Shown piece by piece: positions 12,496 to 22,134 of a stretch of 64,000 nucleotides of DNA. The notes under the pieces are model-generated. The model was not told the DNA's origin and searched no databases. It saw nothing but the letters and a program-made list of their open reading frames with translations. The stretch's first letter is position 1. Every line of letters starts with the position of its first letter. The translations under genes were made by a program, and so were the position numbers. The stretch is from Callorhinus ursinus (lineage: Eukaryota > Chordata > Mammalia > Carnivora > Otariidae), in contig NW_020312902.1 of NCBI RefSeq assembly GCF_003265705.1, positions 14,735,662 through 14,799,661 of the forward strand, in the 5' to 3' direction.

Positions 12496-12640
12496 AAGGG
12501 AGTTCTCAAACTAAGATGGGCAGGTAGGGGGAAGGTATCAGAAATGCAGGTTCCTGGGCCTCAGCTCCAGCTTTCTGATTCACTGGGGGTCTGAGCCCAA
12601 ACTTTAGAAAACTTAGGAGCCTAGGAGAGGTGGAACCCCT
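12496..12640 (+). repeat. MER5-like hAT relic
   Basis: GAGTTCTCAAACTAAGATGG, AATGCAGGTTCCTGGGCC and TTCTGATTCACTGGGGGTC. Confidence 0.6.
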
Positions 12641-12755
12641 CACCCTTGGCTGTGCAAGCAAATCACGTTAGTGCTTAACTCCCCAAAAGCTCAGGCTATA
12701 CCCCTAGACCTCCAGAATCAGAATCTCAGGGCGTCTCCATGAGGTTGACCCTCTT
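12641..12755 (+). repeat. MER5A-like hAT relic
   Basis: CCCTTGGCTGTGCAAGCAAA and CCAGAATCAGAATCTCAGGG; it lies directly after a related copy. Confidence 0.65.
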
Positions 12756-13379
12756 TCTTATGAACCTGCTGTTCCTTCCTCCACGAAATCACTTCTTTCC
12801 AGCAGACGGAGCTGGCTAGTTCGCTTAGACCAAAGTCCAACAATTGGCATTTTCTTTGATCCCCCAGGGAAAATAAAGGCATTTCCTCCAGTCTCTGGAT
12901 AGACCCCCAGCCCGCCTCTCCTGAGCCCTCCAGGAGCCTTCAGCCTTTCAGAGGCCTGTAACTCTCCACTCCCCGCTCCCCGAGGATTGGGGAATGGAAG
13001 CGGTGGTTGGAGGGGCCAAAGGCAGCAACAAGGGCAGGGTTTGGGAAATAACGTGATCCTGAGTCTGGATTAAGTCCTTGCTGGAGGGCCTCAGCCTGGG
13101 GTAGTCCAGGGCAGGTTAATGGAGGCTGGGAGGTGTTGAGTTACTGCTATTGATGAGATTTGAATCCAGTACTCACTCAGAAGCTGAACCTCCATTATTA
13201 CTATTCCTAGCCTCACAGTTAACCCTTGCATTGTGCTGTGCCCTCCCTCACCGCTGCTAAATCCATTTCCCAGCCTGAGACTTTAAGGTGAAAGACGTAT
13301 CTGTTCAATATTCAGCCTACGGCCAATATATATCCGCACCTACGCTGGGCCCAGGGGAAGTAATGGGAGGAGTCAAGCC

Positions 13380-13585
13380 ACAGTGTGACTTCAGGGAGCC
13401 TGGGGTCTAGGTCCGGGGCTAGACTTTAATTAAGGGTCACACAAATCTGTAATTATGCAGAGGAGAGGAGATGGGGAGGATGTTGGGGAAGACACGCTGA
13501 GGAGGTGACATTTCAGTCGTGACTGGAAGTCTGAGTGGGCATGAGCAAGCGTTGCAAAGAACTGGGAGGGGAAGCTTCTGTAGGG
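13380..13585 (-). repeat. L2 3'-end relic, antisense
   Basis: GAGGAGGTGACATTTCAGTC then GCATGAGCAAGCGTTGCAAA match the antisense L2 tail, just upstream of CpG island 1. Confidence 0.6.
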
Positions 13586-13956
13586 GAGGGGCACGGGCGC
13601 CCGGGGCCTCAGTTTCCCTATTTACAAAGTGTGTGAGAACCTGCCCCGCCCTCCCCCACCCGCTGAAGACCGGGAAGGTGCCCACCGAGCCCCTCCCGTC
13701 CGGCCGGCCGGGGGCGGGGCGGGGTCCGGGGTGCGGGCGGCGGGCGGGGTGGGGCGGGGCCCGTGGCTCGCGCCCGGGGCCGGCTGCCGGGGGGACCCGC
13801 GGGCAGGCGCGGCGCGCAGTGCGTGCGGCTGCGGAGCGCGCGGCTCGCGGGCCGCCAGGATCACATGAGCAGTGGTGCCGCGGACCGACCGCAGCCAGCC
13901 GGTGGGCGCCCCGCAGCCGCAGCCCCGCAGCCCCGCGCCCCTGCCCGGCCCTAACC

Positions 13957-13985
13957 ATGTCTGTCTGTTGTTGTTTCTTTTTCAG
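13957..13985 (+). CDS. SH3PXD2A: Candidate alternative N-terminus for a PX-less isoform starting before exon A
   Basis: If transcription starts inside the adjoining CpG island and the acceptor of exon A is not used, the first in-frame ATG is at 13957 and the protein begins MSVCCCFFFR before continuing into DYGSSKRKS. The ATG has A at -3 (favourable) but T at +4. It lies between the branch point and the 3' splice site used by the long form, so the hydrophobic, Cys/Phe-rich leader is the translated pyrimidine tract. PX-less Tks5 forms from internal promoters are known (Tks5-beta, Tks5-short). That this particular start is used is inference; an out-of-frame ATG at 13865 would precede it. Confidence 0.45.
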
Positions 13986-14014
13986 GGACTATGGCAGTTC
14001 CAAGAGGAAATCAG
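13986..14014 (+). CDS. SH3PXD2A: SH3PXD2A (Tks5) internal coding exon A, linker after the PX domain
   Basis: A 29-nt exon reading (E)DYGSSKRKS(V/G), which I recognise as the Tks5 linker between the PX domain and SH3 domain 1. Borders are textbook: a branch-point-like CCCTAAC with its A at 13954, 32 nt upstream; a long T-rich pyrimidine tract; CAG at 13983-13985; and a strong donor TCAG|gtaagg at 14015. The first base completes a Glu codon begun in an upstream exon outside the window. The last G joins either TG of exon B (giving Val) or GT of exon C (giving Gly). Tks5 is a Src substrate and scaffold that recruits N-WASP, Nck and ADAM proteins to invadopodia; its PX domain binds phosphoinositides. 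The short basic peptide SSKRKS is probably flexible and offers possible serine phosphorylation sites (inference). The paralogue SH3PXD2B is the main alternative; exon C argues against it. Confidence 0.9.
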
Positions 14015-14889
14015 GTAAGGGAGCCTCCGGGCGTTTTTCCTTCCAACCTCCTCTCCCGCTTCGCGCTCGTGCCTCTCGGATCCTGCAGAGGACTTTCTGG
14101 GGGCTTGTCCTTGCCGGCCGCCCCGTGGTCCCGCGGGGCCGGGTTCCCTTCAGGTGTCTCCCTCCCCAGCCCATGGCCCCTAAGCTCTCTGGTACTCACA
14201 CCTTCTCCCACCAAGCCCCTCAGGCTCTCCCTGGGTTCTCCCGGTGGGAATGCGGGTGGGTGCATGGGAGGGTGTGGGGGTGTCTCGTGAAGGGCCCCCG
14301 CAACGCTGGCAGCCGGATCTTCCCCCCGCCCCCCACCGTGGGCTGCGGTGCCTATTGCTGAGCACTGCTGTGACTTCTCCTTGGGTCCTTCCGGTGGTGC
14401 GGCGGTAATGAGGGGGTTAACAGAGACGCAGGGTTTTCCCCGTGCGAAGGTGAGATCCTGGACTGAAAAGGGGGTCCTACTTGAGTGGCTGTGAGTTTTT
14501 AACGCCTGCAACGCAAACGTTCTCCTTTTCCCCCAGCTCTGAGCGCTTTCTCATTGCTGCGGGGGTGGGGGCTCTACGTGGTGGCAGTAGAGGCCTAGAT
14601 GGGAGGGGGCCGACTGGCCCTGGCATTGGCCTGACAGGTGCCAGGGCCCACCCAGAGTTTGCGAAAGGGGTGGGAACAGGGAGAGAGGCGGGCCAAATCC
14701 TCGGACGCTGTGGGCCAGGCGCTAGGCGCTGTCGGCTGGGGTCAGAGAAGGATTCTCTCCGGGTGGGGGAGGCGGGGTTCTGCACTTGCCTGGGAATGGG
14801 TGACGCACAGTTCATTGGGGGAGGGTGGTCCCTAGGAGTTAGGGCTGTGTGTCTGGCGGCGGGGGGTAGGGGGGAGGGCGGCAGACTTA

Positions 14890-15440
14890 AGCGATCTGTG
14901 TTGACATGTGTGTTGCCCATACTTATGGGGGTGGTGAGTTATGGGACCAGCAGCCATCTGGGGGTTCTGGCCCTCGGGGATGTGGGAGTATGTATAAACA
15001 CGTGGCTCAAGTTATTGGTTCCCTGGGGAGATATCTGTTGAAGTGCCTTGACCTGTGGATCAGCAGAGGTGTGTGTGCCCATGTATAAGGGATAGAATGT
15101 GAATTGGGATAGGTGTAATTGTATGTCGTGTGTTTCTGAGTATGGGTTGCTATGTTTTTTGTGTGCAAGTGCTTGCTTGTATGTTTATAGGGACCAGGAA
15201 AGTTGTGCCCTAGTGTATGTACTGGGGGGCATGTGTGTAGGTGGGGTTGTGTATGGACATGCGTGGGTCTTCATAGTTGTATGCCATGAGGGTATGTTTA
15301 CTCCTTAGGGCACACAGGTATTGAAGTGTGTGTGCCAGTGTGTTGGGATATATCTTCTTAGAGTCTGTGTTCATGTGTGTTTGTGTCCCTATTTGGGAGG
15401 TGTCTAGTGTGGGAGGAGATGTGTGTGTGCACATGCCTGG
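14890..15440 (+). repeat. Degenerate TG-rich tract downstream of exon A
   Basis: About 550 nt with many TGTGTG, TGTATG and GTGTGT words but no fixed unit. It reads as UG-rich in the pre-mRNA. It may be a decayed simple repeat. Confidence 0.7.
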
Positions 15441-15689
15441 CAGCTGGGCAGGGGGGGTCTCAGGTCTGCCCACCCACTGATGCAGAAGGGTATTTCCTGC
15501 GTGAATAGGAGGGGGAGGCTGCATTAGGAACCTGAGGAATTGCGTACTGCGTATGGGCCCCAGCTGTCACTTGCAGTCAGAGCCCCGGGAGGGAGAACTG
15601 GGAAGGAGGGGCACACCTGGGGTTGTGTCACATCACCCCTCCAGCCCCACCCAAGAACCTTGCTTGGGCCTCAGAGGTATAGTGTACTA

Positions 15690-15870
15690 CCTGTGCCTGG
15701 GCTCAGATTCTGCTCTGCATGACTTAGGCAAGTTTCTAAACTCTGCCTCAGTTTCCTCATTTTCTACAAAGATGACAATAGTATCTACCTCACACGTAGC
15801 AGTTTAAGTAAGTTCATGTGGAATAGTCCCTAGGACATAATAACTACTATACAAGTATAAGTTTGTCATC
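15690..15870 (+). repeat. MIR relic
   Basis: GACTTAGGCAAGTTTCTAAA, CTGCCTCAGTTTCCTCATTT and TCCCTAGGACATAATAACTA. Confidence 0.85.
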
Positions 15871-15884
15871 ATCAGTATTTTCTG

Positions 15885-15990
15885 AAGCCCTGGGACCTTG
15901 GGTGAGTCCCTTCTATACTCTGGGCCTCAGTTTCCCCTCTAAAAAGTCAAGGGCTGCACCAGATAACCTCTCAGGTCCCCCTACCCTGCA
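15885..15990 (+). repeat. MIR-like fragment
   Basis: GACCTTGGGTGAGTCCCTTC then TGGGCCTCAGTTTCCCCTC. Confidence 0.6.
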
Positions 15991-16159
15991 TCTCCAAGGC
16001 TCAGGTTCTGTGCTGCTTCCTAAATAAGTCAGGGCCCCACCCAGGCTGCTTCACCCCGGGCAAGCCTCCCCTGGTTTCTCTGCCTTCCACTTTTCAGGCC
16101 AGGAAAAGGATGGAGAGAGAAATTTAATTTATGTTGGCTTATGATAATGGCCACTTAGT

Positions 16160-16302
16160 GTCATGGTTAAAAGTGCAAGCTCTGGAGCCAGACAGCAGTA
16201 ATATCCAGTCTTGCTTTTCTCCTCTGAGACCTTGGGCAGATTTCTTACCCTCTCTGTGTTGTTCGCTCTTCTGTAAATTGGGGACCATGTTCATACCCAC
16301 CT
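16160..16302 (+). repeat. MIR, 5' part, interrupted by an LTR
   Basis: TGGTTAAAAGTGCAAGCTCT opens it, followed by GACCTTGGGCAGATTTC and TCTTCTGTAAATTGGGGACC. The rest resumes after the LTR. Confidence 0.85.
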
Positions 16303-16717
16303 TGTAGTGGTTAATTTTATGTGTCAATGGTGGGCCATGGTATTTAGATATTTGGTGAAGCATTATTCTGGGTGTTTCTGTCAAGGTAGTTTTTGGATGA
16401 GATGAACATATAAATCACTGGACTTTGAATCAAGCAGATTACCCCCCATGATATGGGTTGGTCTCATCCAATCAGTTGAAGACCTTAATAGAACAAATGC
16501 TGACCTCCCCTCAGAAGAAGGAATCCTGCTACCAGACTGCCTTTGGACTTGAACTGCAACTCTTTTCCGAGTCTCCAGCCTACCATCCTATCTTACCCCA
16601 TCAGATTTGGGCTAACCAAGCCCTCCTAATCACGTGTGCCAATTCCTTAAAATAAATCTTTCTCTCTATATATATACACATCCTGTTCTGTTTCTCTGGA
16701 GAACACTGACTAATACA
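16303..16717 (+). mobile_element. Solo LTR relic, ERVL-type (MLT2-like), inside a MIR
   Basis: About 415 nt running TG to CA. Landmarks are TTATGTGTCAATGG, GGATGAGATGAACAT, CTCATCCAATCAGTTGAAG, a polyadenylation signal in CCTTAAAATAAATC, and the end TCTCTGGAGAACACTGAC. No internal retroviral genes are present. The subfamily name comes from memory and is uncertain. Confidence 0.7.
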
Positions 16718-16800
16718 CTTCTCATATGGTTATAACGAAGATTGTACAAACTAATATACATAAGCATGCTTAGAACACTGCAACCTAGAAAGCTCTCCCA
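16718..16800 (+). repeat. MIR, 3' part, resuming after the LTR
   Basis: TCATATGGTTATAACGAAG followed by CATGCTTAGAACACTGCAAC corresponds to the MIR segment that normally follows the point where the 5' part breaks off. Confidence 0.65.
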
Positions 16801-16814
16801 AAGGGCTAGCTCTA

Positions 16815-16995
16815 GCTCCTATTATTTATTGAGCATCCCCTAGGGGCTGGCAACTTCATATATGTTTTCTCATTTGCTGCCCAAAGGCTCATTGCATATG
16901 GGCGGTGGGATTCCCATTTTACTGATGAGACTCTGAGACTCAGAGAGTGGCTGCCTCCAGTCCATGGCCAAGTGAGGATCTGAGTCCATGTTCAG
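16815..16995 (-). repeat. MIR relic
   Basis: TATTTATTGAGCATCCCCTA, CCATTTTACTGATGAGACTC and ACTCAGAGAGTGGCTGCC. Confidence 0.8.
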
Positions 16996-17429
16996 GGCTC
17001 CAGCCTACTCTGTAATGAAGTTCACGGAGCTTCCCAGAGTCACTCCAGGCAGCAGTGTGTGCACAGAGAGCATGGATGCTGTTCCTGGTCATCACTTATC
17101 ACCTATTAGTTCCCAAAACCCCAGTTCTTCCTCCTCCGGGGGGTCTCTTATTGAGCACAGATCCAAGACTTGAAGCCAGGCCTGGGGAAGGTGGAGTCAA
17201 CAGCAAGAAAGTTCTTAGGCAGCTTACAGCCTCTTAGAAGAGGCAGGACCGGTGACCCTGAGACTGGCAGGCAGTGTAGCCTCAGGCTGAACCTGCCCCT
17301 CCCTGCATCTCCACCATCCATGCTATTCCTCAGGCCCAGCATCAAGAAGTGGCCTTTGACCCCTCCCTTTCTCTCCCGTGCCAACCCGACCTCCTCCGCC
17401 ATCACACAATGATGGAAGCTCCCTTCTCT

Positions 17430-17945
17430 TCAGGAAGACCTCAGCTTCCTCCTGGGTCTGTCTGCTCCCACCCTTGCCCCTCCGCATTGTTCTCCACACC
17501 ACAGCTAGAGTGAGTTCTTCAAAGCAAGTATCAAATCATGTGCTTTACTGCTTAAATTGCCCCATCCGACCCAGAAAAAGCTCTTTAATCCGGCTTACAG
17601 AGCTCTGTGTGCTTTAGCCCCTCCCTGCTGTCCTGCCCCAGGCTCTACCCACCCCCAACATGCCCGCCCCCGCCCTCTCTGCTCTGTGATACCACTCACC
17701 TTCCCTTCCTTAAACACAGCAAGCTTGTTCTCTCCACACAGCACGTGCTGTTCCCTCTGCCGGGAATGCCGTTCCCTGATCTTTCACACGGCTGCCCCTT
17801 CTTAACATTTCGGCTTAATTGTCACCTCAGAGAAGCCCCAATTCTCTGGTGTTTAGCTGCCCCCTCCCATCACTGTGCGCATGATGGACCACACTCTCGT
17901 GGGTGTTCTTGTGTATGATCTGTGTCCCACCACCTTGAGAGGGAA
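17430..17945 (+). repeat. L2 3'-end relic, long copy
   Basis: AATCATGTGCTTTACTGC, GCACGTGCTGTTCCCTCTGC, CGGGAATGCCGTTCCC and GGCTTAATTGTCACCTCAG run in consensus order over about 500 nt. Confidence 0.85.
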
Positions 17946-18229
17946 GACCTTGCCGCAGGGCCTGCACTAGGAGCGGGGTCCCCTCGTGCTGTCTGAAGGA
18001 GCAGCTGGGTCAAGGAGCTCACACGTGCATGGATGAGACTGCAGGTCAGGACAGAGAGCTCCCTGCAGGCTCAAATCAGGGGAAATTATCTGGGAAGAGG
18101 AGCAATTTTGCTGGTTGGGGGCAGAGAACAGGCAACTTTGGTGATCAAGGGACAGCACTTGGGCAAAGGTGGGACAGCAGGACCGAGCGTGGCTTGTTCG
18201 GAGACCAGAGACTTCAGCTGGCCTTATCG

Positions 18230-18770
18230 AGCACCAGCAGCTGTAGGTTGGGTACTGTGTCGGGTGTCGTGGTTATAGGGATGGGTCTTTCTGTCCTCGA
18301 GAAGTTTGCAGTCTGCTAGGGTGATGAAGTGTATATTATCTAAGAATGTCCTGTTAGAGGGAAGCAAAGAAGTGACGTGGGTACCTGAAGAAGAATACAC
18401 CAGGCCAAAGGCGTAAACAGTGCAAAGGCCCTGGGGTGGGAGCATGCTTGCTGGTCTGCTCAGGGCATGGCAGGGAGGTTTGTGGCTAGGGTGGAGAACA
18501 GTGGAGGGCAAGGCGGTAGAAGGTGAGAGCAGAGAGGTAGCTCTGGGTGGGGGAAGCAGGACAGACCATGTAGGTCTTTGCACGTAGGGCTTTGCAGGCC
18601 ATTTCAAGGGTTTTGACTTTTCACAGTGAGTGAGATGAGCCACTAGGGGATTCTGAGGAGAGTGGGGGCATGATCTGACTTAGATCTCGGAAGGAGTCTT
18701 CTGACTGGTGAGTGGAGATGGACCAGGAGAGGGGGTAGGTGAGAGGTCCTGAGAATTCCAGCAGAACGGA
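18230..18770 (-). repeat. L2 3'-end relic, antisense, long copy
   Basis: AACAGTGCAAAGGCCCTGGG, ACCATGTAGGTCTTTGCACG, AGGCCATTTCAAGGGTTTTG and GGGGGCATGATCTGACTTAG. It faces the sense L2 at 17430. Confidence 0.8.
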
Positions 18771-18909
18771 GGGTGAGCTGCGTGGCTGGGTTTCGATGAT
18801 TGTGTGAGTGGTTCCTGTGGGTGCTAGGGAGCGGCAGTCAGCCCCGCTTGCCAGTCATGTGGCCTTGGGCCGACCCCTCCAACTGAGCTCGGCTGCCTCA
18901 CCGGTCTGT

Positions 18910-19286
18910 TGTATTGGTCAGGGTGCAACTCGAGAAACAGACCCGGGGGAGCTACGCATCAAGAGGTTTCTCACAAGGACTTGGCTTACACGATGGTCGG
19001 GGCTGGCTTTGCAAGTCCAAGGTCCAAGGGCAGGCCAGGGCCACGGTCTACAGGTGAAATTTTCTCTTCCGTGAAGCCTTGGCTCTGCTCTCAGAGCCTT
19101 TCAGCTGATGACTCAGCACCCACCCCCCTGCCAAGTAGCTAGGATAATCTCACTCAAAATAAACTAATTATGGACTTTGTCACGTCTGCAAAATACCTTC
19201 CGCAGCAACACCTAGAGTAGTGAGTGGTGGGGTAACTGGGAACTGTAGCCTAGCCAGGCTGACACATAACAACTGGCCGTCATACC
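18910..19286 (-). mobile_element. Second LTR relic of the same family, opposite orientation
   Basis: It begins TGTATTGGTCAGGG, the reverse complement of the 3' end of the LTR at 16303, passes through CTTGGCTTACACGATGG and GCAAGTCCAAGGTCCAAGG, and ends near CTGACACATAACAACTGG. It is internally diverged and shorter than the first copy. Confidence 0.65.
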
Positions 19287-19874
19287 TGTAAAATGAAGTC
19301 GAAAGAGCCTGATGCCAAGTGCAGAGGGTCCCAGGAGGTGATGCACTGAGGGGGCTTTGGGCCTGGTGGTAGGGAGGTCCTGTTGCTAGAAGTGGTGCTT
19401 GGCTTCCCCGACGAGCTGAGAGGGGGCTGGAGCAAGCTCCCCAGAGCAGAGGGTGCTCTTCACACCTGAAAAAGATCCAGTGCCCCGCTCTCCCTTCTGG
19501 AAGTTGCGTTTCTCCCCAGCCCGGCTGTGGAGTTCCGAGTTTCGCCGCCAGGGGGGGGCAGGCGGCCACGGATCCTGCGGTTTCGTCTTGGCCCCGGATG
19601 GTTGCCAGGCAGAGGGCCATCCAGCAGTCCCCTGAGGAGATGTAGCTCGTTTGAACGCAAATGAGGTTACTCAAGAGTGTTGCAAGTTTGTTCTTTTGGG
19701 CAACTGTTGATGTTCCTCCTGAAATCCTGTTTACTTTATACTTCTCCTTGGAAAATTGGGGAGTTCGGTCCGACTTCCATTTTATTGGTCATAAAATCTG
19801 CCTTACTGGATGGAGTTAATGAGATCAGTGTTACTCCGGTGGGCACAGAAGCATGTTGCATGAACATAAGAGTT

Positions 19875-20075
19875 CAGGTTTTGGTGTCAGACGGACAGGG
19901 TTGGAACCCCAGCTCTGCCGTGTGTTTGCTCTGCGACTGGCAGGTTGCCTAACCTCTGACCCCCTTATGCCTTTACCCCCTCTTATGGAAATGGGGGTAA
20001 AAATAGTGTCTGTCTCATTAAATGTAAGTTTCGAAGTAGCAGAGGTCCTGGCGCATAGCGAGGTCCCCATGATAG
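19875..20075 (+). repeat. MIR, nearly full length
   Basis: GGTTGGAACCCCAGCTCTGC, GGTTGCCTAACCTCTGAC and GTCCTGGCGCATAGCGAGG. Confidence 0.82.
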
Positions 20076-20234
20076 CCACTGCCACTGTTACTGGTTTAAG
20101 TATTGATAGAGTCTGGAAGGAGGGGAGAAGTTGGTCTTGCCCTTGGTCCATGAGTTAAAAGACCCACTTGATGCATTTATTTTCATTTTCCAAGCCCGAG
20201 GCCTGGCCTCAGAGGAGACAGAAGGTAGACCCGG

Positions 20235-20490
20235 CCACTGCGGAGTTGTTCGTAGAGTTAAGAACCCGGATTCTGGAGCCCAAGTGCTTAGTTTCATGTC
20301 CCAGCCCTGCCAGCTGTGTGGTCTTAGGCGAGTCCTTAACTTCCCTGTGCCTCAGTTTCCTTGTCTGTGAAATGGGAATGACGATTCATCAGGTTGTTTG
20401 AGGCTTGACTATGAGTTACTACCTATGAAGTGTTAACTCCAAGACTGTGCCTGGCACAGTAAACGCTCGCCGAGGGTTAAGCCATTTTTA
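20235..20490 (+). repeat. MIR, full length
   Basis: AGTTAAGAACCCGGATTCTG, GTGCCTCAGTTTCCTTGTCT, GTGAAATGGGAATGACGATT and TGCCTGGCACAGTAAACGCT. Confidence 0.92.
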
Positions 20491-20604
20491 TTATGAATAG
20501 GAGGCAGTATCATAGGTATCCAGCTCTCAAACAGGAGAGACCCCTGGCTTTGCTCTTTGCCCTCCTCCAAGAAGTGAGCCCTCTCAATCAGACAGGAGAA
20601 GGTG

Positions 20605-20765
20605 GAGTGTGCACCATCTCATAATCGCTAGTAAATCTTGCAACAACCTGGGCAGGTGGTCTTGTCCCCATTTTATAGACCAGGAAAGGTAGGCTAAGGG
20701 ACTTGCCCCAGGTCACCTGGCCAGGTAGACACAGGATTTGAATCTGGCCCTTCTGATCCACACCT
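20605..20765 (-). repeat. MIR relic
   Basis: CCCCATTTTATAGACCAGG, GGGACTTGCCCCAGGTCACC and AGGATTTGAATCTGGCCC. Confidence 0.85.
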
Positions 20766-22062
20766 CTTCCGCTGAAGTCTGTTCCATCCTGTGCCAAGGC
20801 CCAAGGGTGACCAGGACTTGGGTTCTGAAGGCTTCTAGGAGGGAGGGTCCATAGACTGGGATGGGGCTGCCCCAAGAGAATACCACTGAGGCATCTAGAG
20901 GGAACTTATTGGTCGTAAGGGATTCGTAATTGGGGAAAAGGTTTCTTTACAGGATGTGACTACTATCCTCTTCATTTGTCTTTGTATGAATTTGGTTTTT
21001 AATGAAGTGGATTTGCTTAAAGCCCATAAGTACTGGCTACTCTAAAGTTTGTCTACCTTCCTCCTGTAGAGAACGCCAAGAGAGGGGCTCTGCCTGTCCA
21101 AGGTGGGAGTGGGCAGAACTGGTCCCCTGCAGGTCACACTGCCCCTAGGCCCTGGAACTAGGTAGAGGTGTGAGTAGGGCCATTACGATGCATGTGGAGA
21201 AAGCGGGGCTGTAAGGCCTCTGGGGCTGTCCTCCCCCAAGATGAAGGCCCCTGTAGGGCAAGGTGCCCTATCCTGGCCCCAGGCCTGACCTGCTCCCCTG
21301 CCACAGGGGGAGGGGACAGAGACACAGCAGACAGCAGCAGCCTTCACTCCCCTCCAGAGGGCAGCTCTCCTAGAGGCTCTCGTTTCTCTTAAGTGATTGC
21401 TGTCCCTGGCCCCATAGAGCTCGAGCTTCAACTAAGAAAGCGGGATATTGTCGGGGACTCATTAACAAATGCAAGACAGGCTAGGTTGCAGATCCGCAGG
21501 CTGTTGGACAGGGCTAGGAAGATGGGGGAGGCTGAGGATGAACAGAGGGGTGGGCACTCTGGTGGGAGGGCTGGGCATGAGCGAGGACTCAGAGGCTGGA
21601 ATCGGGGTGAGGAATTTGAGGTAAGGAGAGGTGTCCAGCCTGGCGGGAGTGGAGAGAGGGCTGGGAGCAGGGACAATGGGAGATGAGTCTGGAAAGGAGG
21701 CTTTAGAGGCAAGATCAGCAAGTCTTTTCAAAGCAATTTCCAAGGCTTTCTTGTCTGCCCAAGAAACCCATCCTCAGTGAGAAAGGCCCAGGCTGCTTGG
21801 CGAACATGGCCAAGACATTCCTGGCACCCTCCAACAGCCCGTTCCAAAAGTGAACGTGTCTCGTGAAGGCATCGCCTTCTGGCACATCTCATCAGGGCTG
21901 GTGTTTTTAAACAATTCTCATTTTCGTGGCTCCGGGTCCTCAGCCTGATGTCACCCCCGGAGTTCAAAGCCAGTTAATTGGAAATGAAAGGAGGTGGATT
22001 GATCTGGCAGCTCCACACACAGCCCATGTGGCAGTGATGGGATGGAGAAAGTGAACGCGCTG

Positions 22063-22066
<4 letters not shown>

Positions 22067-22112
<46 letters not shown>

Positions 22113-22134
22113 TGTCTGTCTGTCTGTCTGTCTG
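22067..22134. repeat. Compound microsatellite (TG)22(TCTG)6
   Basis: 44 bases of pure TG then 24 bases of pure TCTG, with no interruption. Probably polymorphic. Confidence 0.98.

Larger units (their letters stand above)
1..13985 (+). other. SH3PXD2A: SH3PXD2A intron before exon A (3' part)
   Basis: No PX-domain exon was found here, so the upstream exon lies before the window. The intron holds MIR, L2, MER5-like and CAN-SINE relics listed separately. Stretches with nothing I can name are 600-780, 870-1350, 1600-2040, 2110-3330, 3600-4040, 5500-6230 (only AC repeats), 6530-7050, 7300-8600, 8850-10170, 10370-11290, 11760-12390 and 12760-13320. Open frames in these parts change frame constantly and show no recognisable domain. 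Confidence 0.8.
13590..14160 (+). promoter_or_regulatory. CpG island with GC boxes, candidate internal promoter 1
   Basis: A dense run of CpG dinucleotides and G+C surrounds exon A, in contrast to the CpG-poor introns on either side. It contains GC boxes GGGGCGGGGC at 13711-13720 and 13751-13760 and further GGGCGGGG variants between them. No TATA box is visible, as is usual for CpG-island promoters. Its position, touching an internal exon of a large gene, suggests an internal transcription start. No transcript evidence is available here. Confidence 0.7.

Noticed and set aside
13437..13958. Minus-strand open frame of 173 residues across CpG island 1
   Set aside because: Ala/Pro/Arg-rich composition from the CpG island only; no homologous motif.
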